DNA of 64,000 bases, taken from positions 372,001 to 436,000 of the forward strand of contig NZ_KB894765.1 of NCBI RefSeq assembly GCF_000374625.1, given 5' to 3'. Source of the DNA: Allobrachymonas chironomi DSM 19884 (GTDB taxonomy: Bacteria; Pseudomonadota; Gammaproteobacteria; Burkholderiales; Burkholderiaceae_C). Shown here piece by piece: positions 1 through 7,890 of this stretch. The notes beneath the pieces are model-generated. The model was not told where the DNA came from. It saw only the letters and a list, made by a program, of their open reading frames with translations, and did not search any database. The stretch's first letter is position 1. The number at the start of each line of letters is the position of its first letter. The position numbers were made by a program, and so were the translations under genes.

Positions 1-63
1 CGCAACGGCGAAGCCACTGCCATGTCGGTCACCGTGCCGATTGCCTTCCATCTCAAGAGCTGA
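1..63 (+). CDS. tonB: TonB C-terminal end (partial)
   Basis: The first 63 bases read in frame as a 20-residue tail ending HLKS and a TGA stop. The segment NGEATAMSVTVPIAFHL fits the last beta strand of a TonB C-terminal domain, where a conserved hydrophobic V-x-(V/I)-P-(I/F)-x-F pattern closes the protein. TonB spans the periplasm and passes proton-motive energy from ExbB/ExbD to outer-membrane receptors. The exbB and exbD genes follow directly on the same strand, which supports the call. Only the tail is visible, so the call rests mainly on context. Confidence 0.65.
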   Translation, partial: RNGEATAMSVTVPIAFHLKS

Positions 64-82
64 TTTCCCTCTTCTCCCTGTT

Positions 83-102
83 CCCTCTCCCTCTCCCTCT
101 CC
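83..102 (+). repeat. Short CCCTCT hexanucleotide tract
   Basis: Three full copies of CCCTCT plus two extra bases lie in the 54-base gap between the tonB stop and the exbB start. The exbB ribosome-binding site (AAAGG, 103-107) follows immediately. The tract makes the leader almost pure pyrimidine. Confidence 0.7.
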
Positions 103-117
103 AAAGGTTGTTCCATC

Positions 118-819
118 ATGTCGATTCCCTCTAGTTCTTCCATGAACCTGGCCCTGCTCTGGACGCAAGGCGACTGGGTTACCCGTACCACCGCGCTGGT
201 GCTGCTGCTGATGTCGGTGGCCACCTGGGCCGTGATCCTGATCAAGAGCTGGGACCTGTGGCGGCACAAGCGCCTGGCCAGCCGCACCGACCAGTTCTGG
301 CACAGCGCCAGCCTGGCCGAAGGCCTGGACCAGCTCGGCCATGCCGATAGCCCGTTCCGTCAGCTGGCGGTGCAGGGCAAGGAAGCCAAGAAGCACCACG
401 AGCAGAGCGACAACGAGCTGCACAGCAGCCTCGGCATCAGCGACTGGATCCACATGAACCTGCGCAGCAGCCTCGACGGCAGCCAGGCGCGACTGCAGTC
501 CGGTCTGGCCATCCTCGCCTCCATCGGCTCCACCGCACCGTTTGTCGGCCTGTTTGGCACCGTCTGGGGCATCTACCACGCCCTGATGGGCATCAGCAGC
601 GCCGGCTCGGCCTCGATCGACAAGGTGGCCGGCCCGATCGGCGAAGCCCTGGTGATGACAGCGCTGGGCCTGGCGGTGGCGATTCCGGCCGTGCTGGGCT
701 ACAACTTCCTGCTGCGCGGCAACAAGCGCGTCAACCAGCGCATGCAGCGCTTTGCCCATGACCTGCACGCCTGGCTGGTGACCGGTTCGCGCGTGCAGCC
801 TGCCAGCGCCGGTCGCTGA
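118..819 (+). CDS. exbB: ExbB, TonB-system proton channel subunit
   Basis: Protein of 233 residues in the MotA/TolQ/ExbB family. It forms the inner-membrane pentamer that, with ExbD, converts proton flow into TonB movement for outer-membrane uptake of iron or heme. One transmembrane helix lies near residues 20-43. Two more lie in the conserved C-terminal half, which carries the family hallmark ASIGSTAPFVGLFGTVWGI and then ALVMTALGLAVAIPAVLGYN. An AAAGG site lies 10 bases before the ATG. tonB is upstream and exbD starts 23 bases downstream, so this is ExbB rather than TolQ; a clear tolQ is present separately at 26 kb. Confidence 0.93.
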   Translation: MSIPSSSSMNLALLWTQGDWVTRTTALVLLLMSVATWAVILIKSWDLWRHKRLASRTDQFWHSASLAEGLDQLGHADSPFRQLAVQGKEAKKHHEQSDNELHSSLGISDWIHMNLRSSLDGSQARLQSGLAILASIGSTAPFVGLFGTVWGIYHALMGISSAGSASIDKVAGPIGEALVMTALGLAVAIPAVLGYNFLLRGNKRVNQRMQRFAHDLHAWLVTGSRVQPASAGR

Positions 820-842
820 ACCGCACGACAAGGAGTCTTCCC

Positions 843-1256
843 ATGGCTTTCCCCACTTTCGAGCAGGATGACAGCGACGTGATGAGCGAGATCAACATGA
901 CGCCGCTGGTCGACGTGATGCTGGTCCTGCTGATCGTCTTCATCATCACCGTGCCGGTGCTGAACCACGCGGTGCCCCTCTCCCTGCCACAAGCCAGCAG
1001 CGAACCCGAAGTACGCCAGCCCGATGCGATCCAGCTCGGTATTGACGCCCAGGGCGCACTGTTCTGGAACGGCCAGGCGCTGCCCGCCAGCGCCCTGCAG
1101 CCGCGCCTGCAGGCCGCCGCCGCACAACAGCCGCAACCACAGCTGCAATTGCAGGCCGACCGCAGCGTGCGCTACGAAGCCGTGGCACGCACCCTGGCCG
1201 CCGCACAGCAGGCCGGCCTGCGCCAGGTCGGCTTCGTCACGGAGCCGCAGCGATGA
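843..1256 (+). CDS. exbD: ExbD, TonB-system proton channel subunit
   Basis: Protein of 137 residues in the ExbD/TolR family. It has one N-terminal transmembrane helix preceded by the signature EINMTPLVDVMLVLLIVF, in which Asp24 is the proton-carrying residue. The rest forms the small periplasmic domain. It partners ExbB (23 bases upstream) and TonB in energising outer-membrane transport. A clear AAGGAG site precedes the ATG. The stop codon overlaps the start of hemP (ATGA), so the two are probably translationally coupled. Confidence 0.93.
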   Translation: MAFPTFEQDDSDVMSEINMTPLVDVMLVLLIVFIITVPVLNHAVPLSLPQASSEPEVRQPDAIQLGIDAQGALFWNGQALPASALQPRLQAAAAQQPQPQLQLQADRSVRYEAVARTLAAAQQAGLRQVGFVTEPQR

Positions 1257-1459
1257 TGCCGGAGCATGCCCGATCGCCCGATGCCGCGCCCCCCCCTGCA
1301 ACGGCATCGGACCAGCCGGCCACACACCGCCAGCCCGGGCCGCCGGCCATCCCGAGCGAGCAGCTGATGCGCGGCCAGCGCAGCATCACCATCGTGCACC
1401 GGGGCGTGACCTACCAGCTGCAGGCCACGCGCCAGGGCAAGCTGATCCTGACCAAGTAG
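1253..1459 (+). CDS. hemP: Hemin uptake protein HemP
   Basis: Small 68-residue protein. The C-terminal half carries the HemP pattern: a basic segment, SITIVHRGVTYQLQATRQGK and the ending LILTK. The N-terminal 35 residues are a Pro/Ala-rich low-complexity stretch. HemP is a small protein often encoded with heme receptors and TonB-ExbBD in betaproteobacteria. In Burkholderia it has been reported to promote expression of the heme-uptake genes. The start ATG overlaps the exbD stop by four bases, and a second in-frame ATG follows at once. The context suggests that this TonB system serves heme uptake, though no receptor is inside the window. Confidence 0.85.
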   Translation: MMPEHARSPDAAPPPATASDQPATHRQPGPPAIPSEQLMRGQRSITIVHRGVTYQLQATRQGKLILTK

Positions 1460-1537
1460 GCGCTTACCTTCGCTCACCATTCGCTACAGGTACAGCGCAC
1501 CGGCTTGCGTTACCCTTGTACCCAAGGAGTATTACGC

Positions 1538-1789
1538 ATGATTCACACCTCTTCTTCCCGATTCCGTACCGTGGCAGCGGCCGTCCTGGCCGTCAGTTCC
1601 ATCTCGCTGCTGGGTGCCTGCGCCGGCGTGCGCTCGACCAACACCTCCGGTGTCAGCAACAACGGGGTACAGGCCTATGGCCTGGCCGATATCAGTGTCG
1701 GCAAAACCAGTTCCAGCGGCTACAGCCGCAGCGGCCTGTCCAGCCACCAGTCGCACATCGGCATCGGCGGCTCGGTGCCGCTGAACTGA
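1538..1789 (+). CDS. Small Ser/Gly-rich lipoprotein, function unknown
   Basis: Predicted protein of 83 residues, starting at the ATG that follows a good AAGGAG site. Residues 1-27 are a signal peptide ending in the lipobox LGAC, with Cys28 as the likely lipidated residue. The mature part is short and rich in Ser, Gly and Asn, and ends GIGGSVPLN. It contains ADISVGKTSS and SSHQSHIGIGGS stretches, which look like surface-exposed low-complexity sequence. I do not recognise a family. It stands alone between hemP and the Bax-inhibitor-like gene. Confidence 0.7.
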   Translation: MIHTSSSRFRTVAAAVLAVSSISLLGACAGVRSTNTSGVSNNGVQAYGLADISVGKTSSSGYSRSGLSSHQSHIGIGGSVPLN

Positions 1790-1939
1790 CAGATACATTT
1801 GCGCAGCGGCAGAAGTCGACATACTTGTTTACAATGATTCGCATCTTGCCTTGAACTGCAAGCTTTGGCCCACATCTCAATCAAGGTGGTGGGGCACAAA
1901 GACCACCAGACTTTTTTTCACTACAGGAGCTCACCGCCC

Positions 1940-2632
1940 ATGAACGACCGATTGCACTCCCCCAGCTGGGGCCGCGCTTCGATCACCCCCGTACAGCGCA
2001 ACCGCGTGCTGCGCAACACTTTCTGGCTGCTCGCCCTGAGCATGATCCCCACCGTCATCGGTGCCTGGATCGGTGTCAGCACCGGCATCGTGTCCGGACT
2101 GGGTACCGGCCTGAGCCTGATGCTGTTCTTTGGCGGCGCCTTCGGCTTCATGTACGCCATCGAGAAGACCAAGAACTCGGCTGCCGGCGTGCCGGTGCTG
2201 CTGGGCTTCACCTTCTTCATGGGCCTGATGCTGTCGCGCATCCTGGGTGCCGTACTGGGCATGGGCAATGGTGCCGGCATCGTCATGAGCGCTTTTGCCA
2301 GCACGGCCGGCGTATTCGGCGTGATGGCAGTGCTGTCCACCGTGATCAAGCGTGACCTGTCCGGCATGGGCTCCTGGCTGTTCGTCGGTGCCCTGGTGGT
2401 GCTGTTCGGCATGCTGGCCAACATCTTCATCGGTTCCGGCCCGATGATGATGGCCCTGTCGGTGCTGATGACCGGCGTGTTCAGCCTGTACATCCTGTAC
2501 GACCTGAAGCGCATCATCGACGGCGGCGAGACCAACTACATCTCCGCCACGCTGGCACTCTATCTGGACATCTACAACGTGTTCCAGGGCTTCCTCGCCA
2601 TCTTCGGCCTGGGTGGTGGCAGTAGCGACTGA
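1940..2632 (+). CDS. Bax inhibitor-1/YccA family membrane protein
   Basis: Predicted 230-residue integral membrane protein with about seven transmembrane helices and almost no loops. It matches the Bax inhibitor-1 (BI-1)/YbhL/YccA type: TPVQRNRVLRNTFWLLALSM at the start, a GFTFFMGLMLSRILG helix, and the conserved C-terminal block LYILYDLKRIIDGGETNYI followed by ALALYLDIYNVFQ-type helices. In the family, acidic residues near the C-terminus form a di-aspartyl pH sensor, and some bacterial members act as calcium leak channels or modulators of FtsH. The start at 1940 has an AGGAG site; an upstream in-frame ATG at 1865 has none. Confidence 0.9.
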   Translation: MNDRLHSPSWGRASITPVQRNRVLRNTFWLLALSMIPTVIGAWIGVSTGIVSGLGTGLSLMLFFGGAFGFMYAIEKTKNSAAGVPVLLGFTFFMGLMLSRILGAVLGMGNGAGIVMSAFASTAGVFGVMAVLSTVIKRDLSGMGSWLFVGALVVLFGMLANIFIGSGPMMMALSVLMTGVFSLYILYDLKRIIDGGETNYISATLALYLDIYNVFQGFLAIFGLGGGSSD

Positions 2633-2655
2633 TCGCCAGCGCTCCCACAATGGCC

Positions 2656-2680
2656 AAAGCCCCGCTCTGCGGGGCTTTTT
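2656..2680 (+). terminator. Rho-independent terminator after the BI-1 gene
   Basis: Perfect GC-rich hairpin with arms AGCCCCG and CGGGGCT, followed by a run of T. It lies 23 bases after the BI-1 stop. An A-run on the other side may let it also end transcription arriving from rlmD on the minus strand. Confidence 0.9.
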
Positions 2681-2730
2681 CGTGGGCCATCGCCGGGCGG
2701 GGATCCGGCCAGGCCGGACCACGGCAGTGT

Positions 2731-4248
2731 TTACTGCGCCAGCCCCCAGCGCGCATCATCGCGCTCGAACACTGCCATGCTTTCCACATGCGCGGTGTGC
2801 GGGAACATGTTGACCACGCCCGCTGCACGCAGGCGGTAGCCGCCCTGGTGCACCAGCAGACCGGCATCGCGTGCCAGCGTGGCCGGGTTGCAGCTCACAT
2901 AGACGATGCGTGCTGGCGGCTGCCAATCGGCCGGGGCGACATAAGCGCCTTCTTCGGCCTGGCCGATGCGCTGCTGGTGGATATCGGCCAGCGCCTTGGA
3001 CAGCGCAAACGCACCCTCGCGCGGCGGATCCACCAGCCACTTGTCGGCCGCGCCATCGGCCACCAGCATTTCCGGCGTCATCTCGAACAGGTTGCGCGCC
3101 ACGAATGACGTCGGTGCCAGCGTGCGGCCGTGCGCATTCGGGTTGTTGGCGGCGTAGTTGTCGCGTGAACGCGCCACCAGCGCCTCGCTGCCCTCGATGC
3201 CCAGCACCTCGCGCGCCTGCGTCGCCAGCGGCAGCGTGAAATTGCCCAGCCCGCAGAACCAGTCGATCACGCGCTCATCGGGCTGTACCTGCAGCCACTG
3301 CAGCGCCTGGCTCACCAGCACGCGGTTGATGTGCGGGTTGACCTGGGTGAAATCGGTCGGGCGGAACGGCATGGTGATGCCAAACTGCGGCAGGCTGTAG
3401 GACAGCTGCGCCGAATCCGTGCTGATGCAGTGCACCGTGTCCGGCCCCTTGGGTTGCAGCCACCACTGCACGCCAGCATGTGCCGCCGCAAACGCATGCA
3501 GCCTGTCCAGATCACCCTGGCTGAGCGGCTCCAGATGGCGCAGCACCAGCGCCGTGACATGGTCACCACAGGCCAGCTCGATCTGCGGGCAGGTGTCGCG
3601 GGCGTCCATGCTGGCGATCAGGGCGCGCAGCGGCAGCAGCAGGTCGCTGACCGGCTTGGGCAGGACGGCACAGCTCTCCATGTCGGCAATGTAGCGGCTC
3701 TTGCGTTCATGGAAGCCGATCAGCACCTTGCCCTTCTTGACCACGTGGCGTACCGACAGGCGTGCGCGCCAGCGGTAGCCCCAGTCCGGGCCATGAATCG
3801 GGCGCAACAGCTGGTCGGCCGTGCACTTGCCCAGATGCCAGAGATTGTCCTCGAGCACGCGCTGCTTCATCGCCACCTGCGCCGCCGGGTCCAGATGCTG
3901 CATCTTGCAACCGCCGCAGGCCCCGGCATGGAGGCCGAAATGCGGGCAGGCCGGGCGCGCGCGCTGCGCGGATTCCTTGTGGATGCGCGTCAGTGTGGCG
4001 GCTTCCCAGTTGTTCTTCTTGCGGTGGCTGGTAGCACTGACCCATTCGTAGGGCAGCGCTCCATCGATAAAGATCACCTTGCCGTCATCGCGGCGCGCCA
4101 CGCCCTTGGCATCCAGATCCATGGCATGCACCAGCAGCCAGTCGGACTGGGCCCCTTCGGGCGGGGGACCGAACTGCGCACGCAATTGCGTGATGGCATC
4201 GTGTTCCTGGGAGAGATCGGCGGAGTCGGGGGTGTGGGTCGTTTCCAT
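2731..4248 (-). CDS. rlmD: 23S rRNA (uracil-1939-C5) methyltransferase RlmD
   Basis: Protein of about 505 residues in the RumA/TrmA family, which methylates a uracil of 23S rRNA using SAM. An N-terminal TRAM-like region (about 35-95) precedes an iron-sulfur cysteine cluster ([15 protein letters not shown], plus a later Cys in MESCAVL). The C-terminal Rossmann domain has [14 protein letters not shown] for SAM, DPPREGA, and the nucleophile motif [13 protein letters not shown] longer frame back to 4293 exists but would run through the upstream terminator hairpin, so the ATG at 4248 (or 4257) is preferred. No strong ribosome-binding site is visible. Confidence 0.93.
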   Translation of the reverse strand: METTHTPDSADLSQEHDAITQLRAQFGPPPEGAQSDWLLVHAMDLDAKGVARRDDGKVIFIDGALPYEWVSATSHRKKNNWEAATLTRIHKESAQRARPACPHFGLHAGACGGCKMQHLDPAAQVAMKQRVLEDNLWHLGKCTADQLLRPIHGPDWGYRWRARLSVRHVVKKGKVLIGFHERKSRYIADMESCAVLPKPVSDLLLPLRALIASMDARDTCPQIELACGDHVTALVLRHLEPLSQGDLDRLHAFAAAHAGVQWWLQPKGPDTVHCISTDSAQLSYSLPQFGITMPFRPTDFTQVNPHINRVLVSQALQWLQVQPDERVIDWFCGLGNFTLPLATQAREVLGIEGSEALVARSRDNYAANNPNAHGRTLAPTSFVARNLFEMTPEMLVADGAADKWLVDPPREGAFALSKALADIHQQRIGQAEEGAYVAPADWQPPARIVYVSCNPATLARDAGLLVHQGGYRLRAAGVVNMFPHTAHVESMAVFERDDARWGLAQ

Positions 4249-4265
4249 GGGCAGCATGCTAGCAA

Positions 4266-4301
4266 CAAAAATCGCTTCTTGCGCCAGGCACAAGAAGCGA
4301 T
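4266..4301 (-). terminator. Rho-independent terminator between nlpD and rlmD
   Basis: On the minus strand a perfect 11-bp stem (arms ATCGCTTCTTG and CAAGAAGCGAT, 9-base loop) is followed directly by a run of five T. It lies 22 bases after the nlpD stop and about 18 bases before the rlmD start. It marks the spot where rpoS is found in many relatives. Confidence 0.88.
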
Positions 4302-4323
4302 GCGGGATCAGGCGCGGGGGAGA

Positions 4324-5130
4324 TCAGCGCAGGTAGCTGGTCGGGTTGACCGACTGGCCGTTGCGGCGCACCTCGAAGTGCAGCTTGACGCGATCGGCAT
4401 CGGTATTGCCCATTTCGGCAATCGTCTGGCCTTTCTTCACGTTCTGGTTTTCGCGCACCAGCAGCTTGCTGTTGTGGGCGTACACCGTCAGATAGGTCTT
4501 GTTGTGCTGGACGATGGCCAGATTGCCATAGCCGCGCAGGCCGGAACCGGCATAAATCACCTGGCCATCGGCTGCCGCCATCACCGGGTCGCCCTGCTTG
4601 CCGCCAATGCCGATACCCTTGTTCTTCACGGAGTCGAACGGCGTGACGATGCTGCGGCTCTGCGTCGGCCAGGACAGCGCGATCTCGCCCGGCGCGGCGG
4701 CAGCGGGTCGGGTCACCGGCGTACTGCTGGCCGCCGGCTTGGTGGCCGCCGGACGGCTGGAAGCCACGCGCACTGGCGCACTGCCGGCCGGCGGTTCGAC
4801 GCGCAGCACCTGACCGACTTCGATCAGATTCGGATTCGGCACCCAGGAGGTGTTCCAGCTCATGATGTCGAGCGGGCTGCGACCATGGGTGCGGGCAATG
4901 CCGTAGATGGTGTCACCCGGCTGCACCGAGTAATAGCCGGGCTGGTTGCGGAATTCGTAACCGGGCAGCGTGGCCGGATCGACGCGGGTGATGCCACCGG
5001 TGGAGCGGTTTTCGACAGGTGCGCGAGGCGAAGAGCCACAGGCTGCAATCAGGGCCACCATGCCGGCACACACCGTGATGCGCAGCGCGTGGCGCCAGGT
5101 GGTGGGGGCAAGGGCTGAAGTGCGGGTCAT
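4324..5130 (-). CDS. nlpD: NlpD-like lipoprotein, LysM + degenerate LytM (amidase activator)
   Basis: Protein of 268 residues. Residues 1-30 are a lipoprotein signal peptide with lipobox LIAAC (Cys31). A LysM peptidoglycan-binding module follows (about 66-110, YYSVQPGDTIYGIARTHG). A Pro/Ala/Thr linker leads to a C-terminal LytM/peptidase-M23 domain (about 155-268). The first zinc-site motif HxxxD is replaced (GIGIGGKQGDP), while YAHNSKLLV and LHFEVRRNG remain. This is the pattern of NlpD/EnvC proteins, which activate the AmiC amidase during cell division rather than cut peptidoglycan themselves. It lies downstream of pcm in the surE-pcm-nlpD order. Confidence 0.9.
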   Translation of the reverse strand: MTRTSALAPTTWRHALRITVCAGMVALIAACGSSPRAPVENRSTGGITRVDPATLPGYEFRNQPGYYSVQPGDTIYGIARTHGRSPLDIMSWNTSWVPNPNLIEVGQVLRVEPPAGSAPVRVASSRPAATKPAASSTPVTRPAAAAPGEIALSWPTQSRSIVTPFDSVKNKGIGIGGKQGDPVMAAADGQVIYAGSGLRGYGNLAIVQHNKTYLTVYAHNSKLLVRENQNVKKGQTIAEMGNTDADRVKLHFEVRRNGQSVNPTSYLR

Positions 5131-5162
5131 GCGGAAAATCCTTGTAACAGCTAACAGGGCGA

Positions 5163-5192
5163 TTCCGCCCGGAAAAGCGATGCGGGGCGGAA
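5163..5192 (-). repeat. Inverted repeat between pcm and nlpD
   Basis: Arms TTCCGCCC and GGGCGGAA separated by 14 bases lie in the 97-base gap between pcm and nlpD. No T-run follows on either side, so it is not a convincing terminator. It may be a processing or regulatory hairpin in the nlpD leader. Confidence 0.5.
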
Positions 5193-5227
5193 CAGGAAAT
5201 GGCGTAACAGCCCGGACGCAGCAGCGT

Positions 5228-6139
5228 TCAGGCCATGCCTGATTTTAAGGGAACAAAAAGTACAGGTTCGAGTAAGGCCTGTTGCAAACCGTTAGCAGTT
5301 TTATCCAGCACCACCAGCACCTGCTGGCCGGTGCCCAGGGCAGCCGGAGCCACGATGCGCCCATCCATGGCCAGCTGATCAACCCAGGCTTGCGGGATAT
5401 GCTCGCCGCCCGCAGCCGCAATGATGCCGGCATAGGGAGCGCCGGACGGGTAGCCCAGCATGCCATCACCCAGGATCAGGTGCACATTCGGAATGCGGAA
5501 CGGTCGCAGGTTGGCACGCGCCTTCTCGTGCAGGCCCTTGAGCCGCTCGATGCTGTAGACCTCGCTCGCCACCTGGCCCAGCACGCTGGCCTGGTAGCCG
5601 CAGCCGGTGCCGATTTCCAGCACCCGGCCCAGCCGCGCCTGCGGCCCCTGCGCGCGCATCGCCGGACTGGCCAGCAACAGCTCGATCATGCGCGCCACCA
5701 CGCTGGGCTTGGAAATCGTCTGCTGCAGGCCGATCGGCAGACTGGTGTCCAGATAGGCCTGGTTGAACAGGGCGCTATCGACAAAGCAGTGGCGCTCCAC
5801 CGCCAGCATGGCCTGCGCGACACGGCTATCGTGCAGGCCGGACTGCTGCAGGGACTGCACCATGTGGGCGCGCATCGCTGCCGCATTGCCCAGACCGGAG
5901 CTGCCCACCGTGCCGGGACGGTTCACCTGCACGATATGCGGCATCGCCGGCTGGGCCGGACGGCGTGCAGTCAGTGCCTGGCGGGCGGCCGCCAGCTCGT
6001 GCGGCGTGGCATCGAGCGGCAGTGTCGGCACCAGCGGCCCGGTGCCCGGCGGCACGCGCGCTGCCGGACGACCGGAGGCTGCGGTGGTCTGCGCCTCCGG
6101 ATTCCACTGGTTGCGCGCCGGAAAAGTCGGACGTGGCAC
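5228..6139 (-). CDS. pcm: Protein-L-isoaspartate O-methyltransferase
   Basis: Protein of 303 residues. It methylates isoaspartyl residues in aged proteins with SAM to start their repair. The C-terminal 200 residues hold the catalytic domain: SLPIGLQQTISKPSVVARM, the SAM motif VLEIGTGCGYQASVLG, YSIERLKGLHEKA and DGMLGYPSGAPYAGIIAAAGG. About 90 N-terminal Pro/Ala-rich residues form an extension of the sort seen in other betaproteobacterial Pcm proteins. I chose the GTG at 6139. It has a perfect AGGAGG six bases upstream and begins just after the surE stop; an upstream ATG at 6214 would overlap surE by 74 bases. Confidence 0.92.
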   Translation of the reverse strand: MPRPTFPARNQWNPEAQTTAASGRPAARVPPGTGPLVPTLPLDATPHELAAARQALTARRPAQPAMPHIVQVNRPGTVGSSGLGNAAAMRAHMVQSLQQSGLHDSRVAQAMLAVERHCFVDSALFNQAYLDTSLPIGLQQTISKPSVVARMIELLLASPAMRAQGPQARLGRVLEIGTGCGYQASVLGQVASEVYSIERLKGLHEKARANLRPFRIPNVHLILGDGMLGYPSGAPYAGIIAAAGGEHIPQAWVDQLAMDGRIVAPAALGTGQQVLVVLDKTANGLQQALLEPVLFVPLKSGMA

Positions 6140-6140
6140 C

Positions 6141-6932
6141 TCAGGCCTCCTCCTGCCCGTGCAGCTTCGGGCCGCCCACGGCAAAGGCCTGTCCCCAGTA
6201 GCCGAGTGCGCCATGATCGGTCAGGTCCACCTTGAGCGGCGTGATGGCGATGTGGCCCTGCGTGGTCGCGTGGAAATCGGTTCCGTCGGCATCGTCCTTG
6301 GCGGCACCGGCTGCACCGATCCAGTACATGGTCTCGCCACGCGGGTTCTGCTGCACGATCACGCTCTCGGCCGAGTGGCGGCGGCCCAGCCGGCACAGGC
6401 GGAAGCCTTTCAGCTCGTCCAGCGGCAGGTTGGGAATGTTGACGTTGAGCAGCCAGGGCTCGGCAGTGCCGGGTTTTTCCGGCAGAAACTGCATCATGTG
6501 CTGCACCAGCCGACGCGCTGCCTGCGCGGCGGCATCGATATGGCCCCAGCCACGATCGACCTGCGAAAAGGCAATTGCCGGAATGCCGAACAGATAGCCC
6601 TCCATGGCCGCGCCTACGGTGCCGGAATAGATGGTGTCGTCGCCCATGTTGGCACCGTTGTTGATGCCGGAGACGATCAGGTCGGGCGGGTCATCGAGCA
6701 GGCCGGTGAGCGCGATATGCACGCAGTCGGCCGGCGTACCGTTGATGTAACGGAAGCCATTGGCGGCACGCTGCACGTACAGCGGCGAATGCAGCGTCAG
6801 CGCGTTGGACTTGGCGCTGTTGTTGTATTCGGGAGCGATGACCTCGACATCGGCCAGGTCACGCAGGGCATTGTGCAGGGCCTCGATGCCGGTGGCCTGG
6901 TAGCCGTCGTCGTTGCAAATCAGGATTTTCAT
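6141..6932 (-). CDS. surE: 5'-nucleotidase/3'-nucleotidase SurE
   Basis: Protein of 263 residues starting [11 protein letters not shown]; the ATG at 6938 would add two residues. It is a metal-dependent phosphatase acting on nucleoside monophosphates and linked to stationary-phase survival. The metal-binding Asp pair is in NDDG, followed by NNSAKSN and [25 protein letters not shown], all SurE hallmarks. It is the first gene of the minus-strand surE-pcm-nlpD group. pcm begins one base after its stop. Confidence 0.95.
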   Translation of the reverse strand: MKILICNDDGYQATGIEALHNALRDLADVEVIAPEYNNSAKSNALTLHSPLYVQRAANGFRYINGTPADCVHIALTGLLDDPPDLIVSGINNGANMGDDTIYSGTVGAAMEGYLFGIPAIAFSQVDRGWGHIDAAAQAARRLVQHMMQFLPEKPGTAEPWLLNVNIPNLPLDELKGFRLCRLGRRHSAESVIVQQNPRGETMYWIGAAGAAKDDADGTDFHATTQGHIAITPLKVDLTDHGALGYWGQAFAVGGPKLHGQEEA

Positions 6933-7100
6933 GGGCATGGACTGGCACCCGGCATGGGTGCGATGTAAGCCATTGTAGTCGTTGCGCAAGGACTGTCCGT
7001 GACAGCCCTGCCTGCTGCACGGGGATGCTTGCGGCAGCAACAGGCAACCGGCATCTTGTTACGATTGCATACGCTTGTTGCCCGATTGTTGTCACATCTG

Positions 7101-7130
7101 TTGCTAAAGCAAACGAAATTCATTTTTATT
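7101..7130 (+). promoter_or_regulatory. Candidate sigma-70 promoter for yceI
   Basis: TTGCTA and TTTATT separated by 18 bases lie in the AT-richer divergent gap between surE and yceI, about 37 bases before the yceI start. This is a visual match only. Confidence 0.35.
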
Positions 7131-7166
7131 CACCTGGTATTCCGATACCCACTCCGGAGGTTTCCC

Positions 7167-7742
7167 ATGCGCAAACTGCTCACCGTGGCCGCTGCTGCCG
7201 CCCTGCCCCTACTGGCCACCGCTCCCGCCCAGGCGGCCACCTACGCCATTGACCCGGCACACACCTTTACCATGTTCGAAATCGGCCACTTTGGCGCCTC
7301 AGTCAACCGCGGCCGCTTTGACGAGAAGTCCGGCACGGTCGAATTCGACCAGCGCCGCAAGACCGGCAAGATCGACATCACCTTCAAGTCCGCATCGATC
7401 AACACCGGCACCAAGGCCTTTGACGATCACCTGAAGACGGACGACCTGTTCGCTGCCGACAAGCACCCGGACATCCGCTTTGTCTCCGACAAGTTCATTT
7501 TTGATGGCGACAAGGTCAAGGCCGTGAGCGGCAAGCTGACGCTGCTGGGCCAGACCCATCCGGTGACCTTCAACGCCAACCAGTTCAACTGCTACCCGAA
7601 CCCGATGGCCAATACCGAAGCCTGTGGTGGCGATTTCGTCGCCGAAATCGACCGTACCCAGTGGGGCATGAACTACGGCGTGGACTTCGGCATGCCCAAG
7701 ACCGTGCGCATTCTGGCCACCATCGAGGCCTTCAAGCAGTAA
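7167..7742 (+). CDS. YceI family periplasmic lipid-binding protein
   Basis: Protein of 191 residues with a Sec signal peptide (1-27, ending APAQA). The mature protein starts ATYAIDPAHTFTMFEIGHFG and carries the YceI lipocalin-like pattern: repeated KTGKIDITFKSASINTG, HLKTDDLFAADKHPDIRFVS, GKLTLLGQTHPVTF and ending in the VRILATIEA strand. YceI proteins are beta-barrel carriers that bind polyisoprenoids or related lipids in the periplasm. A strong GGAGG site precedes the ATG. It is transcribed divergently from surE and stands alone. Confidence 0.92.
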   Translation: MRKLLTVAAAAALPLLATAPAQAATYAIDPAHTFTMFEIGHFGASVNRGRFDEKSGTVEFDQRRKTGKIDITFKSASINTGTKAFDDHLKTDDLFAADKHPDIRFVSDKFIFDGDKVKAVSGKLTLLGQTHPVTFNANQFNCYPNPMANTEACGGDFVAEIDRTQWGMNYGVDFGMPKTVRILATIEAFKQ

Positions 7743-7753
7743 GCCCTGCCTTG

Positions 7754-7777
7754 CGCCGGCCAGCGCAGGCCGGTGCC
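7754..7777 (+). terminator. Hairpin after yceI (possible terminator)
   Basis: Nine-base arms GCGCCGGCC and GGCCGGTGC enclose a 6-base loop, 11 bases after the yceI stop. There is no proper T-run after it, so it may only be a 3'-end stabilising hairpin. Confidence 0.45.
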
Positions 7778-7890
7778 GCCTTGTCACCTGCGTGACACGG
7801 GACTTTCACGCGTGCCCGGGATAATCACCTGCAGCTCCCGGGCAGCGTCGCGTACTTGCAAGCAGCTGCCCTCTCACCAGGACACCTGCC

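Noticed and set aside
3331..5118. 595-codon plus-strand frame opposite rlmD and nlpD
   Set aside because: It covers two minus-strand genes and the terminator between them, so it cannot be a real gene.
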